Notes under the pieces: generated by a model
The model's input: only the letters and a program-made list of their open reading frames with translations
What the model was told of the DNA's origin: nothing
The model's database searches: none
DNA from: Pelagibacteraceae bacterium TMED65
GTDB taxonomy: Bacteria > Pseudomonadota > Alphaproteobacteria > TMED127
NCBI GenBank assembly: GCA_002167215.1
Contig: NHDS01000028.1
Span: 71,805-101,001, forward strand
Reading direction: 5' to 3'
DNA length: 29,197 nt
Program-made: the position numbers and the translations under genes
Shown here: one piece after another, positions 1 through 9,497 of the stretch
How positions within the stretch are numbered: position 1 is the first letter of the stretch
Layout: every line of letters begins with the position of its first letter

Positions 1-197
1 CCATCAGTAAAAAAATATTTTTTTTTTTTTGAAATTAAAGCAATCCCATTAGTTCCAGAAAAGTTTGTCAACCATTTGAGACGCATATTTTTCTCTGGAA
101 CATATTCAAATAAATATTCGTCATAAGTAGAAATTAAATAATAATCATTCTTTTTCTGTTCTAGAATTTTTATCAACTCATTTAAATTTTTATTCAT
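1..197 (-). CDS. pepP: Xaa-Pro aminopeptidase (aminopeptidase P), N-terminal fragment
   Basis: The first 65 codons of a minus-strand gene run off the left edge of the window. The start is the ATG read from 195-197, one base beyond the prmA stop. The fragment reads LISTYDEYLFEYVPEKNMR, then RLKWLTNFSGTNGIALI, then FFTDG. This matches the N-terminal creatinase-like domain of M24 aminopeptidase P, whose usual form is an LIST-DEY-EYVP stretch, then RL-WLTGF-GS-G, then a D-GRY motif. The family removes an N-terminal residue preceding proline in the cytoplasm. The metal-binding catalytic domain lies outside the window, so activity cannot be judged. It appears to be the last visible gene of the metF-to-pepP operon. 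A run of 13 A on the coding strand (window 18-30) lies inside the reading frame. Confidence 0.85.
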   Translation of the reverse strand, partial: MNKNLNELIKILEQKKNDYYLISTYDEYLFEYVPEKNMRLKWLTNFSGTNGIALISKKKKYFFTD

Positions 198-198
198 T

Positions 199-1029
199 TT
201 AATTTCCTTTTTTTATAAAAACTAACGAAACCCAGTTTTGAATAATAAATTTCTTCTTTAATATTAAATTAAATTTACTGCAAATCATTAATATTTCATT
301 TTCTTGAATGTTTAAAATTCCAGATATTAAAAGTTGTCCATTTTTCTTTAACCTTAAATAATAATCTTTTATTAATTTTTTTTGAAAATTACACAACATG
401 TTAGAAACAATTAAATCAAATTTTTTTTTAAATAATTCTTTATTCCTAAACCCATCTGCTTTTATGAAATGAATATTATTTAAATTATTGCTTTTCAGAT
501 TATCAAAAAAACATTTCTTTACCTCTTCGTCAATATCAGTAGAAATTATTCTTGTCATTAATATTTTCTTTAGTATAAAAGAAAGTATCCCTGATCCACA
601 TCCTAAGTCCAGTGCACTGTTGAATTTCTTAGATTTCGTAAGATATTCAATGGCTTTAATTGCTAAAAATGTAGATTCATGATTTCCTGTTCCAAAAGCT
701 AAATTTGCAGGTATTTTGAGATTAAACTTCTTATTTCCTTTTTTATTTTTTAGTCCTTGAGAAATAAAGAATAGATTAGATTCAATACCTTTATCATCTA
801 TTTTATTCTGATGAATCCAATCTTTTTTTTTAATATTAAATACAACGAATGATTTAAAATATTTATTTATTTGATCTTTTAGTTCTTTATCAAACTCGGT
901 ATCTTTAATAAATAATTCAATCAAATATCCTGACTTTTTTGGAAAAATTGATAAATTTTTAAAGCTGTCTAGTATTTGAAAAATCTTTTGTGCTTTTATC
1001 TCATTTATTTCAAGTTGAATTTTCTTCAA
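199..1029 (-). CDS. prmA: Ribosomal protein L11 methyltransferase
   Basis: This 276-residue protein is a class I SAM-dependent methyltransferase of the PrmA type, which methylates ribosomal protein L11. The first ~100 residues are the poorly conserved substrate-recognition domain. AFGTGNHEST at about 111-120 is the signature loop of PrmA, and DLGCGSGIL at about 141-149 is the SAM-binding motif I. VSNMLCNF further on corresponds to the usual NI(L/M) substrate loop, slightly altered. Length is close to the roughly 290 residues of the family. It sits five bases after uvrD and one base before the pepP start, so it is almost certainly co-transcribed with both. The protein is lysine- and asparagine-rich, as expected from the AT bias. 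Confidence 0.93.
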   Translation of the reverse strand: MKKIQLEINEIKAQKIFQILDSFKNLSIFPKKSGYLIELFIKDTEFDKELKDQINKYFKSFVVFNIKKKDWIHQNKIDDKGIESNLFFISQGLKNKKGNKKFNLKIPANLAFGTGNHESTFLAIKAIEYLTKSKKFNSALDLGCGSGILSFILKKILMTRIISTDIDEEVKKCFFDNLKSNNLNNIHFIKADGFRNKELFKKKFDLIVSNMLCNFQKKLIKDYYLRLKKNGQLLISGILNIQENEILMICSKFNLILKKKFIIQNWVSLVFIKKGN

Positions 1030-1034
1030 TTTGT

Positions 1035-3188
1035 TTATGAAACTTTTGATACAAAATCAGAAAAAATTTTTACAATTTCATTTGATTTCTCAAACCTTAT
1101 TTGAAGTTTATTTTCTGAAACACCTAGAATGATTCCAATACCAAAATCCTTATGACTTACTTTATCTCCAACTATAAAGTCTTTGTTAATGTATTGGGGA
1201 AGTTTATTTTTAGAATGTATATTTTTTTCGCTTACCTGAATCAGTTTACAATTTTTCTTAGGTAGTTCAGATAAAAATCTTGAGGGAATAGAACGATATA
1301 AGTTATAATTATACTGTTTTCTATAATTAACGTATGAGATACTCAATTTTTTTCTAGCTCTTGTTATTCCTACATAAGCAAGTCTTCTTTCCTCTTCGAG
1401 TCCTTTATTTCCATACTCATCAATGTTTCTTTGATTTGGGAAAATACCTTCTTCCCAACCGGGCAAAAAAACGAAATCAAATTCAAGACCTTTTGCACTA
1501 TGTAATGTCATAATTGACACCTTATCTAAAGTCTGATTGTCATTAATGCTATCTATAAGCAAACTAACTTCTTCTAAAAATTCCTCAATTGAATTTCTAT
1601 TTTTTAAATCTGTAATTAATTTTTTTAAATTCTCTAATCTACCCTCAGACTCTGGTGTCTTTTCTGCTTGTAGCATTTTAGTATAACCCACGTCGTCTAG
1701 CAAAGAACCACAAACTTCAAAGTGATCATATTTCTTTAACATTAAAGTGTGGTTCTGAATTATTTGTATAAAATTTTTAACATTTGTTTTCTGATTTACT
1801 GTTAACTTTCCTTCTTCATAAAATTTTTTTAAAGATTCGAATAGTGACAAATTTTCTATATTTGAAATATCATAAAGTTTTTTTATGAGTGCTTTCCCTA
1901 GTCCTCTTTTGGGAACATTCAAAATTCTCTCTAGCGACAAATTATCTGATTTATTAATTAAAAGTTTTAAATAAGAAATGGCGTCTTTAATTTCAGCTCT
2001 TTCATAAAATCTCAATCCACCAACAACTTTATATTTTATATTTTCCTTTAGAAATCTATCTTCAATGTCTTTAAATTGAAAGCTAGCTCTTGTGAGTATA
2101 GCTATTTGGGAAAGGCTAAAAGATTGTTTTTCTAAATCTCGAATCTTTTTTGCTATAAACATCGCTTCCAAATCATCATCTTCAAAATTATTAATCACAA
2201 CAGGGTCGCCCTCAATATCTGCTGTCCAAAGATTTTTTCCAATTCTTTCTTTATTTTCAGAAATTAGAGAAGAGGCTGTTTTTAAAATATTACCAGTTGA
2301 CCGGTAATTTTGTTCTAGTCGAATAATTTGTGATTCTTTGAAATCTTTTTCGAAATTGAGAATATTTTTCAATTGAGCTCCCCTCCAACCATAAATGGAT
2401 TGATCTTCATCACCAACACAACAAATATTATTTTCAGAGCTTGTAAGCAATCGTAGTAACATATATTGAGCTGCGTTTGTGTCTTGATACTCATCTACAA
2501 GGATATATTTAAATTTTTCTCTGTAAAAATTAAGTATCTTTTGATTTTCAGAAAAAAGTTTAATAGGTAACAAAATCAAGTCACCAAAATCCACTGAATT
2601 ATAATTTGATAGTCTATTTTGGTATTTCTCATATACCTTACCAAATATCCCTTTTGTTTGTAATTCAAAGTCATGATTATCTATTTGATCGATCAATAGA
2701 CCTGCATTCTTTGCTTGGTCAATCATATATAAGTATTGTTTTGGAACATGTATTTTAGTATCTAAATCCATCAAACTGAGGACTTGCTTTATTAATCTTT
2801 GTTGATCATCTTTATCTAAAATCGTAAAATCACTTTTTAATCCAATTAATTCCGAATGTTTTCTTAAGAAGCGTAATCCTATAGAATGAAATGTTCCAAT
2901 ATACATACCCTCAACAGGGTGTTTTAAAATTTGTTCAACTCTTTTTTTCATTTCATTTGCTGCTTTGTTTGTAAAAGTAACGCAAAAAATTTCTGAGATT
3001 TTTGCTTTTCTGTTATATATAATGCTCGCTAACCTAGAGGTTAAAACTTTAGTTTTACCTGTTCCCGCTCCAGACAGTACCAATAAAGGTCCCTCAATAT
3101 TTAATACAGCTTCTTTTTGTTGTTTATTAAGATTAATTAAAAAGTCTGGCTCTGGTATCTGAAGTTTTTTGTGTTCTTTGTCTAGCAT
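1035..3188 (-). CDS. uvrD: ATP-dependent DNA helicase UvrD/PcrA
   Basis: This 717-residue superfamily 1A helicase acts in nucleotide-excision and mismatch repair by displacing the incised strand. Walker A is LSGAGTGKT at about 38-46. Other SF1 motifs are visible in order: VDEYQDT (motif II), VGDEDQSIYGWRGA (motif III), EQNYRS (motif IV), TLHSAKGLEFDFVF (motif V) and EERRLAYVGITRARKKL (motif VI). The C-terminus (about 668-717) is the Tudor-like domain of PcrA/UvrD, recognisable from VGDKVSHKDFGIGIILG, which in PcrA contacts RNA polymerase. The gene begins exactly where metH C-part ends, with no spacer, so translation is probably coupled. uvrB and uvrC are in the same window but in a separate plus-strand cluster. 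Confidence 0.96.
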   Translation of the reverse strand: MLDKEHKKLQIPEPDFLINLNKQQKEAVLNIEGPLLVLSGAGTGKTKVLTSRLASIIYNRKAKISEIFCVTFTNKAANEMKKRVEQILKHPVEGMYIGTFHSIGLRFLRKHSELIGLKSDFTILDKDDQQRLIKQVLSLMDLDTKIHVPKQYLYMIDQAKNAGLLIDQIDNHDFELQTKGIFGKVYEKYQNRLSNYNSVDFGDLILLPIKLFSENQKILNFYREKFKYILVDEYQDTNAAQYMLLRLLTSSENNICCVGDEDQSIYGWRGAQLKNILNFEKDFKESQIIRLEQNYRSTGNILKTASSLISENKERIGKNLWTADIEGDPVVINNFEDDDLEAMFIAKKIRDLEKQSFSLSQIAILTRASFQFKDIEDRFLKENIKYKVVGGLRFYERAEIKDAISYLKLLINKSDNLSLERILNVPKRGLGKALIKKLYDISNIENLSLFESLKKFYEEGKLTVNQKTNVKNFIQIIQNHTLMLKKYDHFEVCGSLLDDVGYTKMLQAEKTPESEGRLENLKKLITDLKNRNSIEEFLEEVSLLIDSINDNQTLDKVSIMTLHSAKGLEFDFVFLPGWEEGIFPNQRNIDEYGNKGLEEERRLAYVGITRARKKLSISYVNYRKQYNYNLYRSIPSRFLSELPKKNCKLIQVSEKNIHSKNKLPQYINKDFIVGDKVSHKDFGIGIILGVSENKLQIRFEKSNEIVKIFSDFVSKVS

Positions 3189-5831
3189 TTAATTTACTTT
3201 ACTAGGTGAATACCCAAGATTAGGGCCCAACCATTTTTCTATAAGATCTACACCTAATCCTTTTCTCTTGGCATAATCTTCAATTTGATCTTTATAAATT
3301 TTTCCAACCCCAAAATAACTCGACATTGGATTTGAAAAATACAATCCAGAAACTGAACTCGCTGGACTCATCGCGTAACTTTCTGTTAATTTAATCTTTA
3401 AATTTTCTTTAACATTTAAGAGACTAAATAAAGTCTCTTTTTCAGTATGATCAGGACATGCTGGATAACCAGGAGCAGGTCTAATACCAATATATTTCTC
3501 TGATATCAAATCAGAATTTTTCAGAGATTCTTTAGGGTTATAACCCCAATATTTTTTTCGAACGGATGCATGAAGCATTTCGGCGAGCCCTTCTGCAAAT
3601 CTGTCACCAATTGATTTAACAAGAATAGAGTTGTAATCATCATTTTTATTTTCATATTCACTGGACAAATCTTCTATTCCAGAACCTGCTGTTACCAAAA
3701 AACCTCCGATATAATCTTTTTTAACACCAATCGGTGCAATAAAATCCGCTAAGCACATGTTAGGTCTATCAGAATTTTTTCTATTTATTTGTTGTCTTAA
3801 AAAAAACAATTTGTTTAAAATTTTTGTTCTTTTTTCTGATTCAAAAATTACAATATCGTCTCCATCCGAGTTAGCTGGCCAAAAACCAAATACAGCCTTC
3901 GGTTGAGTTAGTTTCTTTTCAATAATTTTTTTAATCATTTTATTAGCATCATTCCATAAATCTTTTGCAGCATCACCTACTAATGGATCTTTGAGTATAT
4001 CAGGGAACTTTCCATGTAATTCCCAAGCTTCAAAAAATGGTTTCCAATCAACATAATCTAAAATTTTATTGATAGAAATCTCTTCAAGCACTTTAATTTT
4101 ATCTAACTTAGGTTTAAAAGGGTCATATTTTTCCCAACTTACTTTCAATTTATTTTTTCTACAGATCTCTAAATTGTTATCGTTTGCCTTGTCTTTCTTA
4201 AAATAGTTTTTTCTTAAATTTTCGTATTCTTGCTTTAAAGACTCAACAAAAGGTCTACATTTGCTTTTTGAAATCATATCAGATGCAACAGAAACGGCTT
4301 TAGAAGCATCATTAACATGACACACTCCAAAGTTATATAGCGGATCAATTTTTATAGCAGTGTGGATCTTACTAGTTGTTGCACCTCCAATGAGAAGCGG
4401 TTTATTGACTTTATTCCTTTGCAACTCACTTGCGACAAAACACATTTCATCCAGACTTGGTGTTATAAGACCTGAAAGTCCAATAAGGTCAACATTTTCT
4501 TTGATAGCGATATCAATTATCTTATTAGCTGGAACCATAACGCCAAGATCAATAATTTCAAAATTATTACATTGTAAAACCACACCTACGATGTTTTTAC
4601 CAATATCATGAACGTCTCCTTTTACAGTAGCCAATAATATTTTACCTTTTGATGATGCCTTTGCTTTTTTATCATTATCCATAAAAGGTAGTAAATAAGC
4701 TACAGATTGCTTCATAACTCGTGCTGATTTTACTACCTGTGGTAAAAACATCTTTCCAGCGCCGAACAAATCTCCTACCACATTCATTCCATCCATTAAT
4801 GGTCCTTCAATTATTTCAAGAGGCGAGTTAAATTTTTTTCTGAGTTCTTCAGTATCATTTACAATGAATTCGTTGATACCATTAATCAAGGCATATTCAA
4901 TTTTTTTTTCTAAGGTCTTTGTTCTCCATTTTTTATCTGTTTTTTTCTTTTGGACTTGACCAGAGTATCTTTTTGAAATTTCAATTAAATCGTCAGTAGC
5001 GTCATCTTTTTTATTAAAGAGGACATTTTCTATTGAAGTCTTTAAATCTTTTGGAATCTGTTCATATATTGTAATTTGGCCAGCGTTTACGATGGCCATG
5101 TCTAACCCTGCATCTATAGCATGATATAAAAAGCACGAATGCATTGCCTCTCTAACCTGGTTATTTCCCCTAAAGCTGAATGAAACGTTCGACAAGCCTC
5201 CAGATACTTTTGCAAATGGGAGGTGTTTTTTTATCTTTCTTGTGGCTTCAAAAAAATTAAGAGCATAGTCGTTATGTTCTTGAATTCCTGTTGCCACAGC
5301 AAATATATTTGGATCAAAAATAATATCCTGAGCTGGAAAATTTAATTTTTCTAGTAGTAAATCATAAGCTCTTTTACAAATTTCAAACTTTCTATCAGTA
5401 CTATCCGCCTGCCCTCTCTCATCAAAAGCCATTACCACGACTGCAGCTCCATAATTCTTAATTTTTTCAGCTTGCTCGAGAAAAATTTTCTCACCTTCTT
5501 TCAAGCTGATTGAGTTTACTATTGGTTTTCCTTGAATACATTTTAGTCCAGCTTCTATCACTGACCATTTCGAAGAGTCAACCATGAAAGGAACTTTAGC
5601 AATATCAGGTTCCACAGAGATTAAATTTAGAAATTTAACCATCGCACTTTCTGAATCTAAAAGACCTTCGTCCATATTAATGTCTATTATTTGCGCTCCA
5701 TTATCAATTTGCTCTTTAGCAACGTTTACGGCCTCTTGAAAGTCGCCATTAAGTATTAATTTTTTAAATTTAGCTGAACCTGTAACATTGGTTCTTTCTC
5801 CTATATTTATAAAGTTTATATTTGGCTTCAT
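3189..5831 (-). CDS. metH: Methionine synthase, cobalamin-dependent: folate, B12 and activation domains
   Basis: This 880-residue protein is the C-terminal three quarters of MetH. It moves a methyl group from 5-methyl-THF to cob(I)alamin and on to homocysteine. The folate domain opens at once with [16 protein letters not shown] (residues 7-22) and runs to about 270. The helical cap is about 310-390. DVHDIG (406-411) supplies the axial histidine His408 for B12, and the SAM-binding reactivation domain follows (about 570-880, with [15 protein letters not shown] and [19 protein letters not shown]). The homocysteine domain is missing here but is encoded by the gene just upstream, in another frame with a two-base gap. 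The two lengths sum to 1232, essentially the size of E. coli MetH. The presence of the activation domain implies SAM/flavodoxin-type reactivation. Split metH is known in alphaproteobacteria. Confidence 0.96.
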   Translation of the reverse strand: MKPNINFINIGERTNVTGSAKFKKLILNGDFQEAVNVAKEQIDNGAQIIDINMDEGLLDSESAMVKFLNLISVEPDIAKVPFMVDSSKWSVIEAGLKCIQGKPIVNSISLKEGEKIFLEQAEKIKNYGAAVVVMAFDERGQADSTDRKFEICKRAYDLLLEKLNFPAQDIIFDPNIFAVATGIQEHNDYALNFFEATRKIKKHLPFAKVSGGLSNVSFSFRGNNQVREAMHSCFLYHAIDAGLDMAIVNAGQITIYEQIPKDLKTSIENVLFNKKDDATDDLIEISKRYSGQVQKKKTDKKWRTKTLEKKIEYALINGINEFIVNDTEELRKKFNSPLEIIEGPLMDGMNVVGDLFGAGKMFLPQVVKSARVMKQSVAYLLPFMDNDKKAKASSKGKILLATVKGDVHDIGKNIVGVVLQCNNFEIIDLGVMVPANKIIDIAIKENVDLIGLSGLITPSLDEMCFVASELQRNKVNKPLLIGGATTSKIHTAIKIDPLYNFGVCHVNDASKAVSVASDMISKSKCRPFVESLKQEYENLRKNYFKKDKANDNNLEICRKNKLKVSWEKYDPFKPKLDKIKVLEEISINKILDYVDWKPFFEAWELHGKFPDILKDPLVGDAAKDLWNDANKMIKKIIEKKLTQPKAVFGFWPANSDGDDIVIFESEKRTKILNKLFFLRQQINRKNSDRPNMCLADFIAPIGVKKDYIGGFLVTAGSGIEDLSSEYENKNDDYNSILVKSIGDRFAEGLAEMLHASVRKKYWGYNPKESLKNSDLISEKYIGIRPAPGYPACPDHTEKETLFSLLNVKENLKIKLTESYAMSPASSVSGLYFSNPMSSYFGVGKIYKDQIEDYAKRKGLGVDLIEKWLGPNLGYSPSKVN

Positions 5832-5833
5832 AT

Positions 5834-6892
5834 TTAAAAATTAAAGGCTTCAAGACCAGATAGTCTCATTTTATTATCAGTAGTTTTTTTTAAACTTGGT
5901 CTAGGTTTTATATTTTTGACTATTTTTTTCATAAATCTCACATGATCTGGGGTTGTTCCACAACAACCGCCTACAATATTTAAATAGTTATTTTCACACC
6001 ATTCTTTTATATATTTTCCCATTGATTGAGGAGTTTCATCATACCCACCAAATGCATTTGGTAAACCAGCATTTGGATGAACACTAATAAAAACCTCTGA
6101 TATTCTATTTAGTTCTATCAAGTAGGGTTCCAGTTCTTTAGGACCTAAGGCGCAATTAAGTCCTACACTTAATGGTTCGCAATGAACAATCGAATTGTAA
6201 AATCCCTCAACCGTTTGTCCTGAGAGTGTTCTTCCCGACAAATCAGTGATTGTAGCAGAGACCATTACCGGGATTTTAATATTATTTTTTTTCTCTACAT
6301 TTTTGATCGCCATCAAGGCAGATTTTGAATTTAATGTGTCAAATATAGTTTCAACAAATATCATGTCCACTTTTGCCTTCAATAGAGCTTCAACAGAATT
6401 CTCATAATCATTTACAAGAAGATCAAAACTAACATTTCTAAATCCAGGGTCATTTACATCCGGAGACATTGAACAAGTTCTATTTGTTGGTCCTAAAACT
6501 CCAGCTACAAACTTTTGTTCATCAGGATTCTTTGTTAAATAATCATTAACAGCTTCTCTGGCTATCATTCCACCCTGATAATTTAATTCATATGAATAAT
6601 CCTCACAGTTATAATCTTTTTGAGATATCATTGTAGAATTAAAAGTATTTGTCTCTATAATGTCAGCTCCAGATTCTAGGTACAGCATGTGAATTTTATG
6701 AATAACTTCTTTTTTAGTAATATTAAGTATATCATTGTTTCCAATTAAGTTGATTTCAGTATTAGCAAATGTATCTCCTCGAAAATCATTCTCTTTAAGG
6801 TTTTCTCTTTGAATCATAGTCCCCATTGCACCATCTAAAATTAGAATTTTTTTTTGGAGTAGTTCAATTAATTTATTTTCTTTATTCATCAC
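5834..6892 (-). CDS. metH: Methionine synthase, homocysteine-binding domain as a separate protein
   Basis: This 352-residue protein is equivalent to residues 1-350 of full-length MetH. It is a TIM-barrel homocysteine S-methyltransferase domain that binds zinc and activates the homocysteine thiol. GAMGTMIQ is at 21-28. The zinc ligands are visible as GLNC (Cys247) and GGCC (Cys310, Cys311), the same residue numbers as in E. coli MetH. The protein ends SGLEAFNF, matching the linker before the folate domain, and the partner gene restarts two bases later in a different frame. The break is therefore exactly at a domain boundary, not a random frameshift. It probably works as a complex with the downstream product. 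A stand-alone betaine- or S-methylmethionine-dependent methyltransferase is an alternative, but position and ending argue against it. Confidence 0.93.
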   Translation of the reverse strand: MMNKENKLIELLQKKILILDGAMGTMIQRENLKENDFRGDTFANTEINLIGNNDILNITKKEVIHKIHMLYLESGADIIETNTFNSTMISQKDYNCEDYSYELNYQGGMIAREAVNDYLTKNPDEQKFVAGVLGPTNRTCSMSPDVNDPGFRNVSFDLLVNDYENSVEALLKAKVDMIFVETIFDTLNSKSALMAIKNVEKKNNIKIPVMVSATITDLSGRTLSGQTVEGFYNSIVHCEPLSVGLNCALGPKELEPYLIELNRISEVFISVHPNAGLPNAFGGYDETPQSMGKYIKEWCENNYLNIVGGCCGTTPDHVRFMKKIVKNIKPRPSLKKTTDNKMRLSGLEAFNF

Positions 6893-6906
6893 TGTTTAGA
6901 CCTTTC

Positions 6907-7749
6907 TCAGCTTCTTATACCTAAAATATGACAAATCGCAAAAGATAAATCGGCTCTATTAAGGGTGTAAAAATGAAAATCATTAACTTTTCCCTCCAAT
7001 AATTTTTTGCACTGATCGTGAACCACAGTAGTTGCTACAAGTTTTCTAGTTTCCGGGTCAGAATCTAGTCCGTCAAACATTTCAATTAAAGATTTTGGCA
7101 TCTTACAATTCATTTTTTTAGCAAATTCAAAGGTTCTTTTACAATTTGTAACCGGTAAAATTCCCGGTATTATGGGAATTTTGATTCCTCTTTTTAGAGC
7201 TCCATCAACAAATTCGAAATAACAATCTATATCAAAAAAAAATTGAGTAATAGCTTTTGATGCCCCCAAGTCAATTTTCTTTTTTAAAACATCATATTCT
7301 TGGTCCATAGATTTTGAATCGGGATGCATCTCAGGGTATGCTGAAACCGTAATTTCAAAATCGAATCTATCTTTGAGAACTTTTATTAGATCTGTTGCAT
7401 ATTTAAAATCTTTAACACTCCCATGACCATTTTCTCTTTCATCACCTCTTAGTGCAACAATATGTTTTATACCTGAGGACCAATATTCATCTGCAATTCT
7501 TTCAATCTCACTTTTTGATGTTCCAATACATGTTAGGTGTGCCGCAGGATTCAAGGATGTTTTTTCTTTAATTTCCTTCACTAACGAATGAGTGTTTTCT
7601 CTTGTAGAACCGCCTGCTCCATAGGTTACTGATATAAATCTAGGTTTTAAAGGCTCTAGTCTTTTTATATTATTCCATAGAGATGCAATTGAATCCTCAT
7701 TTTTTGGAGGAAAAAACTCAAATGATACATTTATTTGTGAGTAAGTCAT
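6907..7749 (-). CDS. metF: 5,10-methylenetetrahydrofolate reductase
   Basis: This 280-residue FAD-dependent TIM-barrel enzyme reduces 5,10-methylene-THF to 5-methyl-THF, the methyl donor for MetH. Visible family motifs include FEFFPPKNEDS near the N-terminus (about 11-21), TYGAGGSTRENT (FAD/folate region), HLTCIG, ALRGDE and AITQFFFD. Length is close to the roughly 296 residues of E. coli MetF. It is the first gene of the minus-strand operon, 14 bases ahead of the metH N-part. A GAAGAA stretch a few bases before the ATG is a plausible ribosome-binding site. Reductase and methionine synthase in one transcript make a complete methyl-branch module. No SAM riboswitch could be recognised in the leader. 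Confidence 0.95.
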   Translation of the reverse strand: MTYSQINVSFEFFPPKNEDSIASLWNNIKRLEPLKPRFISVTYGAGGSTRENTHSLVKEIKEKTSLNPAAHLTCIGTSKSEIERIADEYWSSGIKHIVALRGDERENGHGSVKDFKYATDLIKVLKDRFDFEITVSAYPEMHPDSKSMDQEYDVLKKKIDLGASKAITQFFFDIDCYFEFVDGALKRGIKIPIIPGILPVTNCKRTFEFAKKMNCKMPKSLIEMFDGLDSDPETRKLVATTVVHDQCKKLLEGKVNDFHFYTLNRADLSFAICHILGIRS

Positions 7750-7872
7750 GAAATTTCTTCAAAATGTGGTTAATATTAAATTAATTATCAAAAATATTAT
7801 TTTTATGTTTTTATGTTTATTTTTTTAATATAAAATGATTTAAATTAATATATATTATTTAATGATCTATAT
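7750..7872. promoter_or_regulatory. Divergent intergenic region between metF and mlaA
   Basis: This gap of 123 bases lies between two divergently transcribed genes and must contain promoters for both the metF operon and mlaA-mlaC. It is almost pure A/T (roughly a tenth G+C by eye), so many TATAAT-like hexamers occur by chance and no promoter can be chosen with confidence. No hairpin, riboswitch core or repeat was recognised in it. Confidence 0.4.
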
Positions 7873-8859
7873 ATGGTAAATTATATCAAAAAATTTAACA
7901 AAATGTTGTTTTTATGCATATTTAGCGTATCCATCATCTTAAGTGCAAAACCATGTATTGCTGCAGAAGACGTAAATGACCCATTTGAAAAAGTTAATAG
8001 AAATATTTTTAAATTCAACAATCACCTAGATGATTATTTTTTTAAGCCCGTTGCAAAGGGATGGAGAGAAATACCAGACATACCAAGAAAACCATTATCT
8101 AATTTAGCTACAACAGCTAAAACCCCAATAAGCCTAGCAAACGCAATACTTCAACTAAACAAGCAAAGCATCGGAAACATCCTCGGACGATTTCTAATAA
8201 ATATGACATTCGGCTTAGGAGGAATGTTTGACGTTGCAGGCACTAGCGCTTTCGGGAATGTTCCTGAAGTTGATGAGGATTTTGGTCAAACATTAGCTGT
8301 TTGGGGAGTTCCGGATGGCCCTTATGTTATGCTTCCAATTTTTGGACCATCAAGTATTAGAGACGCTGTTGGACTCGGAGTTGATACTGTTACCAACCCA
8401 CTTTCTTTTGCATACAGGATGAGTAATATTGGGCTAGAAGCTCGTTTGTCAGGTCCAGTTGTGAGAGGAGTCACAACCCGCGAAAAATATCTTGATTATC
8501 TCGATGAAATGAAGGAGGGTTCTCTTGATTTTTACGCAACTATGAGAAGTTTGTATAGGCAAAAGAGAAGAAAAGATATTTCTGGAGAGCTTGAAAATAA
8601 AGATTTGACCCTCAGCCAGCTACCACTAAGTGAAGTTTATGAAGATCTCGATGTGGTTAAAGACGAGAAAGAGAATTTAGAAAATAGTAATGATTTAAAT
8701 ATAGTTACTTCTATGGATACTTCTTCTTCAACAAGTAAAAGCACTCTGTTAGATAATAAAGAAGATCTTAAGCCCAAGGGTTCAAGATATTATAATGGTA
8801 TACTTCCTTCATCCAACTACCCAGCATTTAGTGAGTCAAGAGTAAACTTGATTGAGTGA
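7873..8859 (+). CDS. mlaA: MlaA/VacJ family outer-membrane lipid asymmetry protein
   Basis: This 328-residue protein belongs to the MlaA (VacJ) family, which removes misplaced phospholipids from the outer leaflet of the outer membrane. An N-terminal hydrophobic signal covers about 11-31. The family core follows: NDPFEKVNRNIFKFN at 36-50, then the amphipathic donut region (NILGRFLINMTFGLGG), DFGQTLAVWGV and GPYVMLPIFGPSSIRD. E. coli MlaA is a lipoprotein, but here Cys28 sits in SAKPC, which is not a good lipobox, so signal peptidase I cleavage near CIA/AED is more likely. About 80 residues at the C-terminus are polar, Ser/Asp/Glu-rich and probably disordered. It overlaps or abuts mlaC, its usual partner. 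The ABC transporter genes mlaFEDB are not in the window. Confidence 0.93.
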   Translation: MVNYIKKFNKMLFLCIFSVSIILSAKPCIAAEDVNDPFEKVNRNIFKFNNHLDDYFFKPVAKGWREIPDIPRKPLSNLATTAKTPISLANAILQLNKQSIGNILGRFLINMTFGLGGMFDVAGTSAFGNVPEVDEDFGQTLAVWGVPDGPYVMLPIFGPSSIRDAVGLGVDTVTNPLSFAYRMSNIGLEARLSGPVVRGVTTREKYLDYLDEMKEGSLDFYATMRSLYRQKRRKDISGELENKDLTLSQLPLSEVYEDLDVVKDEKENLENSNDLNIVTSMDTSSSTSKSTLLDNKEDLKPKGSRYYNGILPSSNYPAFSESRVNLIE

Positions 8860-8864
8860 TAAGT

Positions 8865-9458
8865 ATGTTGTTCTCAAAAAGACTTATTCTATTAATTTTA
8901 CTATTTATCCCATTCAATTCTTATTCAAATGAAAATATAGAGCAAAGTAAATATTTTGTGGAAAACCTGGGAAAACAGGTTGTAGAAAAAGTTTCAAACC
9001 TGAATTTAACTGAAAATGAGAGATACGTGAACTTTAGAGATCTTTATTTAAATTCATTCGATAATTATTACATATCTCGCTTCGTGCTAGGAAGATATTG
9101 GAAAAGGCTGGATATGGATATGAGAAAGCAATTCGTTAAAAGTTTTAACAACTATATAGTGGCAACTTATGCTCCGAAATTTAAAGGTTGGGAAGGAACA
9201 TTTAAAGCAGTAGATTCGCTCATAGAAAACAATTATTATAATGTAAAAATGAATGTTCTTAATGAAGATGGGCCAACACTCAAGCTGATATGGAAAATTT
9301 ATCTAGACAAAAATGAAAACTTTAAAATTTTAGATGTCAATATAGACGGCGTAAGTATGCTAGTTACTCAAAGAGCTGAATTTATGTCAGTAATTAAAAA
9401 TAATCCTAGGGGAGTAATTGGTCTAATTGAAGCAATGGATGCAAAAATATCAGGTTAA
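8865..9458 (+). CDS. mlaC: MlaC/Ttg2D periplasmic phospholipid-binding protein
   Basis: This protein of about 197 residues has a hydrophobic N-terminal signal (LILLILLFIPFNSYS) and is predicted periplasmic. The body matches the Tgt2/MlaC family: RYVNFRDLYLNSFDNYYISRFVLGRYWKR, then an RKQFVKSFNNYIVATYAPKF helix, and a C-terminal FKILDVNIDGVSMLVTQR strand region, where IDG-S is characteristic. MlaC carries phospholipid between MlaA at the outer membrane and the inner-membrane Mla ABC transporter. I chose the ATG at 8865, five bases after the mlaA stop. A GTG at 8856 would overlap the mlaA stop by four bases and add three residues. It is co-directional with mlaA and surely in the same transcript. 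Confidence 0.9.
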   Translation: MLFSKRLILLILLFIPFNSYSNENIEQSKYFVENLGKQVVEKVSNLNLTENERYVNFRDLYLNSFDNYYISRFVLGRYWKRLDMDMRKQFVKSFNNYIVATYAPKFKGWEGTFKAVDSLIENNYYNVKMNVLNEDGPTLKLIWKIYLDKNENFKILDVNIDGVSMLVTQRAEFMSVIKNNPRGVIGLIEAMDAKISG

Positions 9459-9497
9459 CTCATCTATTCAAAATTCATAAATTTAATTAAAAACAAA

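Noticed and set aside
5829..5836. metH split as a pseudogene or sequencing frameshift
   Set aside because: The break lies exactly at a domain linker, both parts have complete motifs, and the second has its own ATG. Split metH is an established alphaproteobacterial arrangement.
7750..7872. Possible SAM or cobalamin riboswitch upstream of metF-metH
   Set aside because: The leader is short and nearly all A/T, with no GC-containing stems or conserved riboswitch cores that I could recognise.
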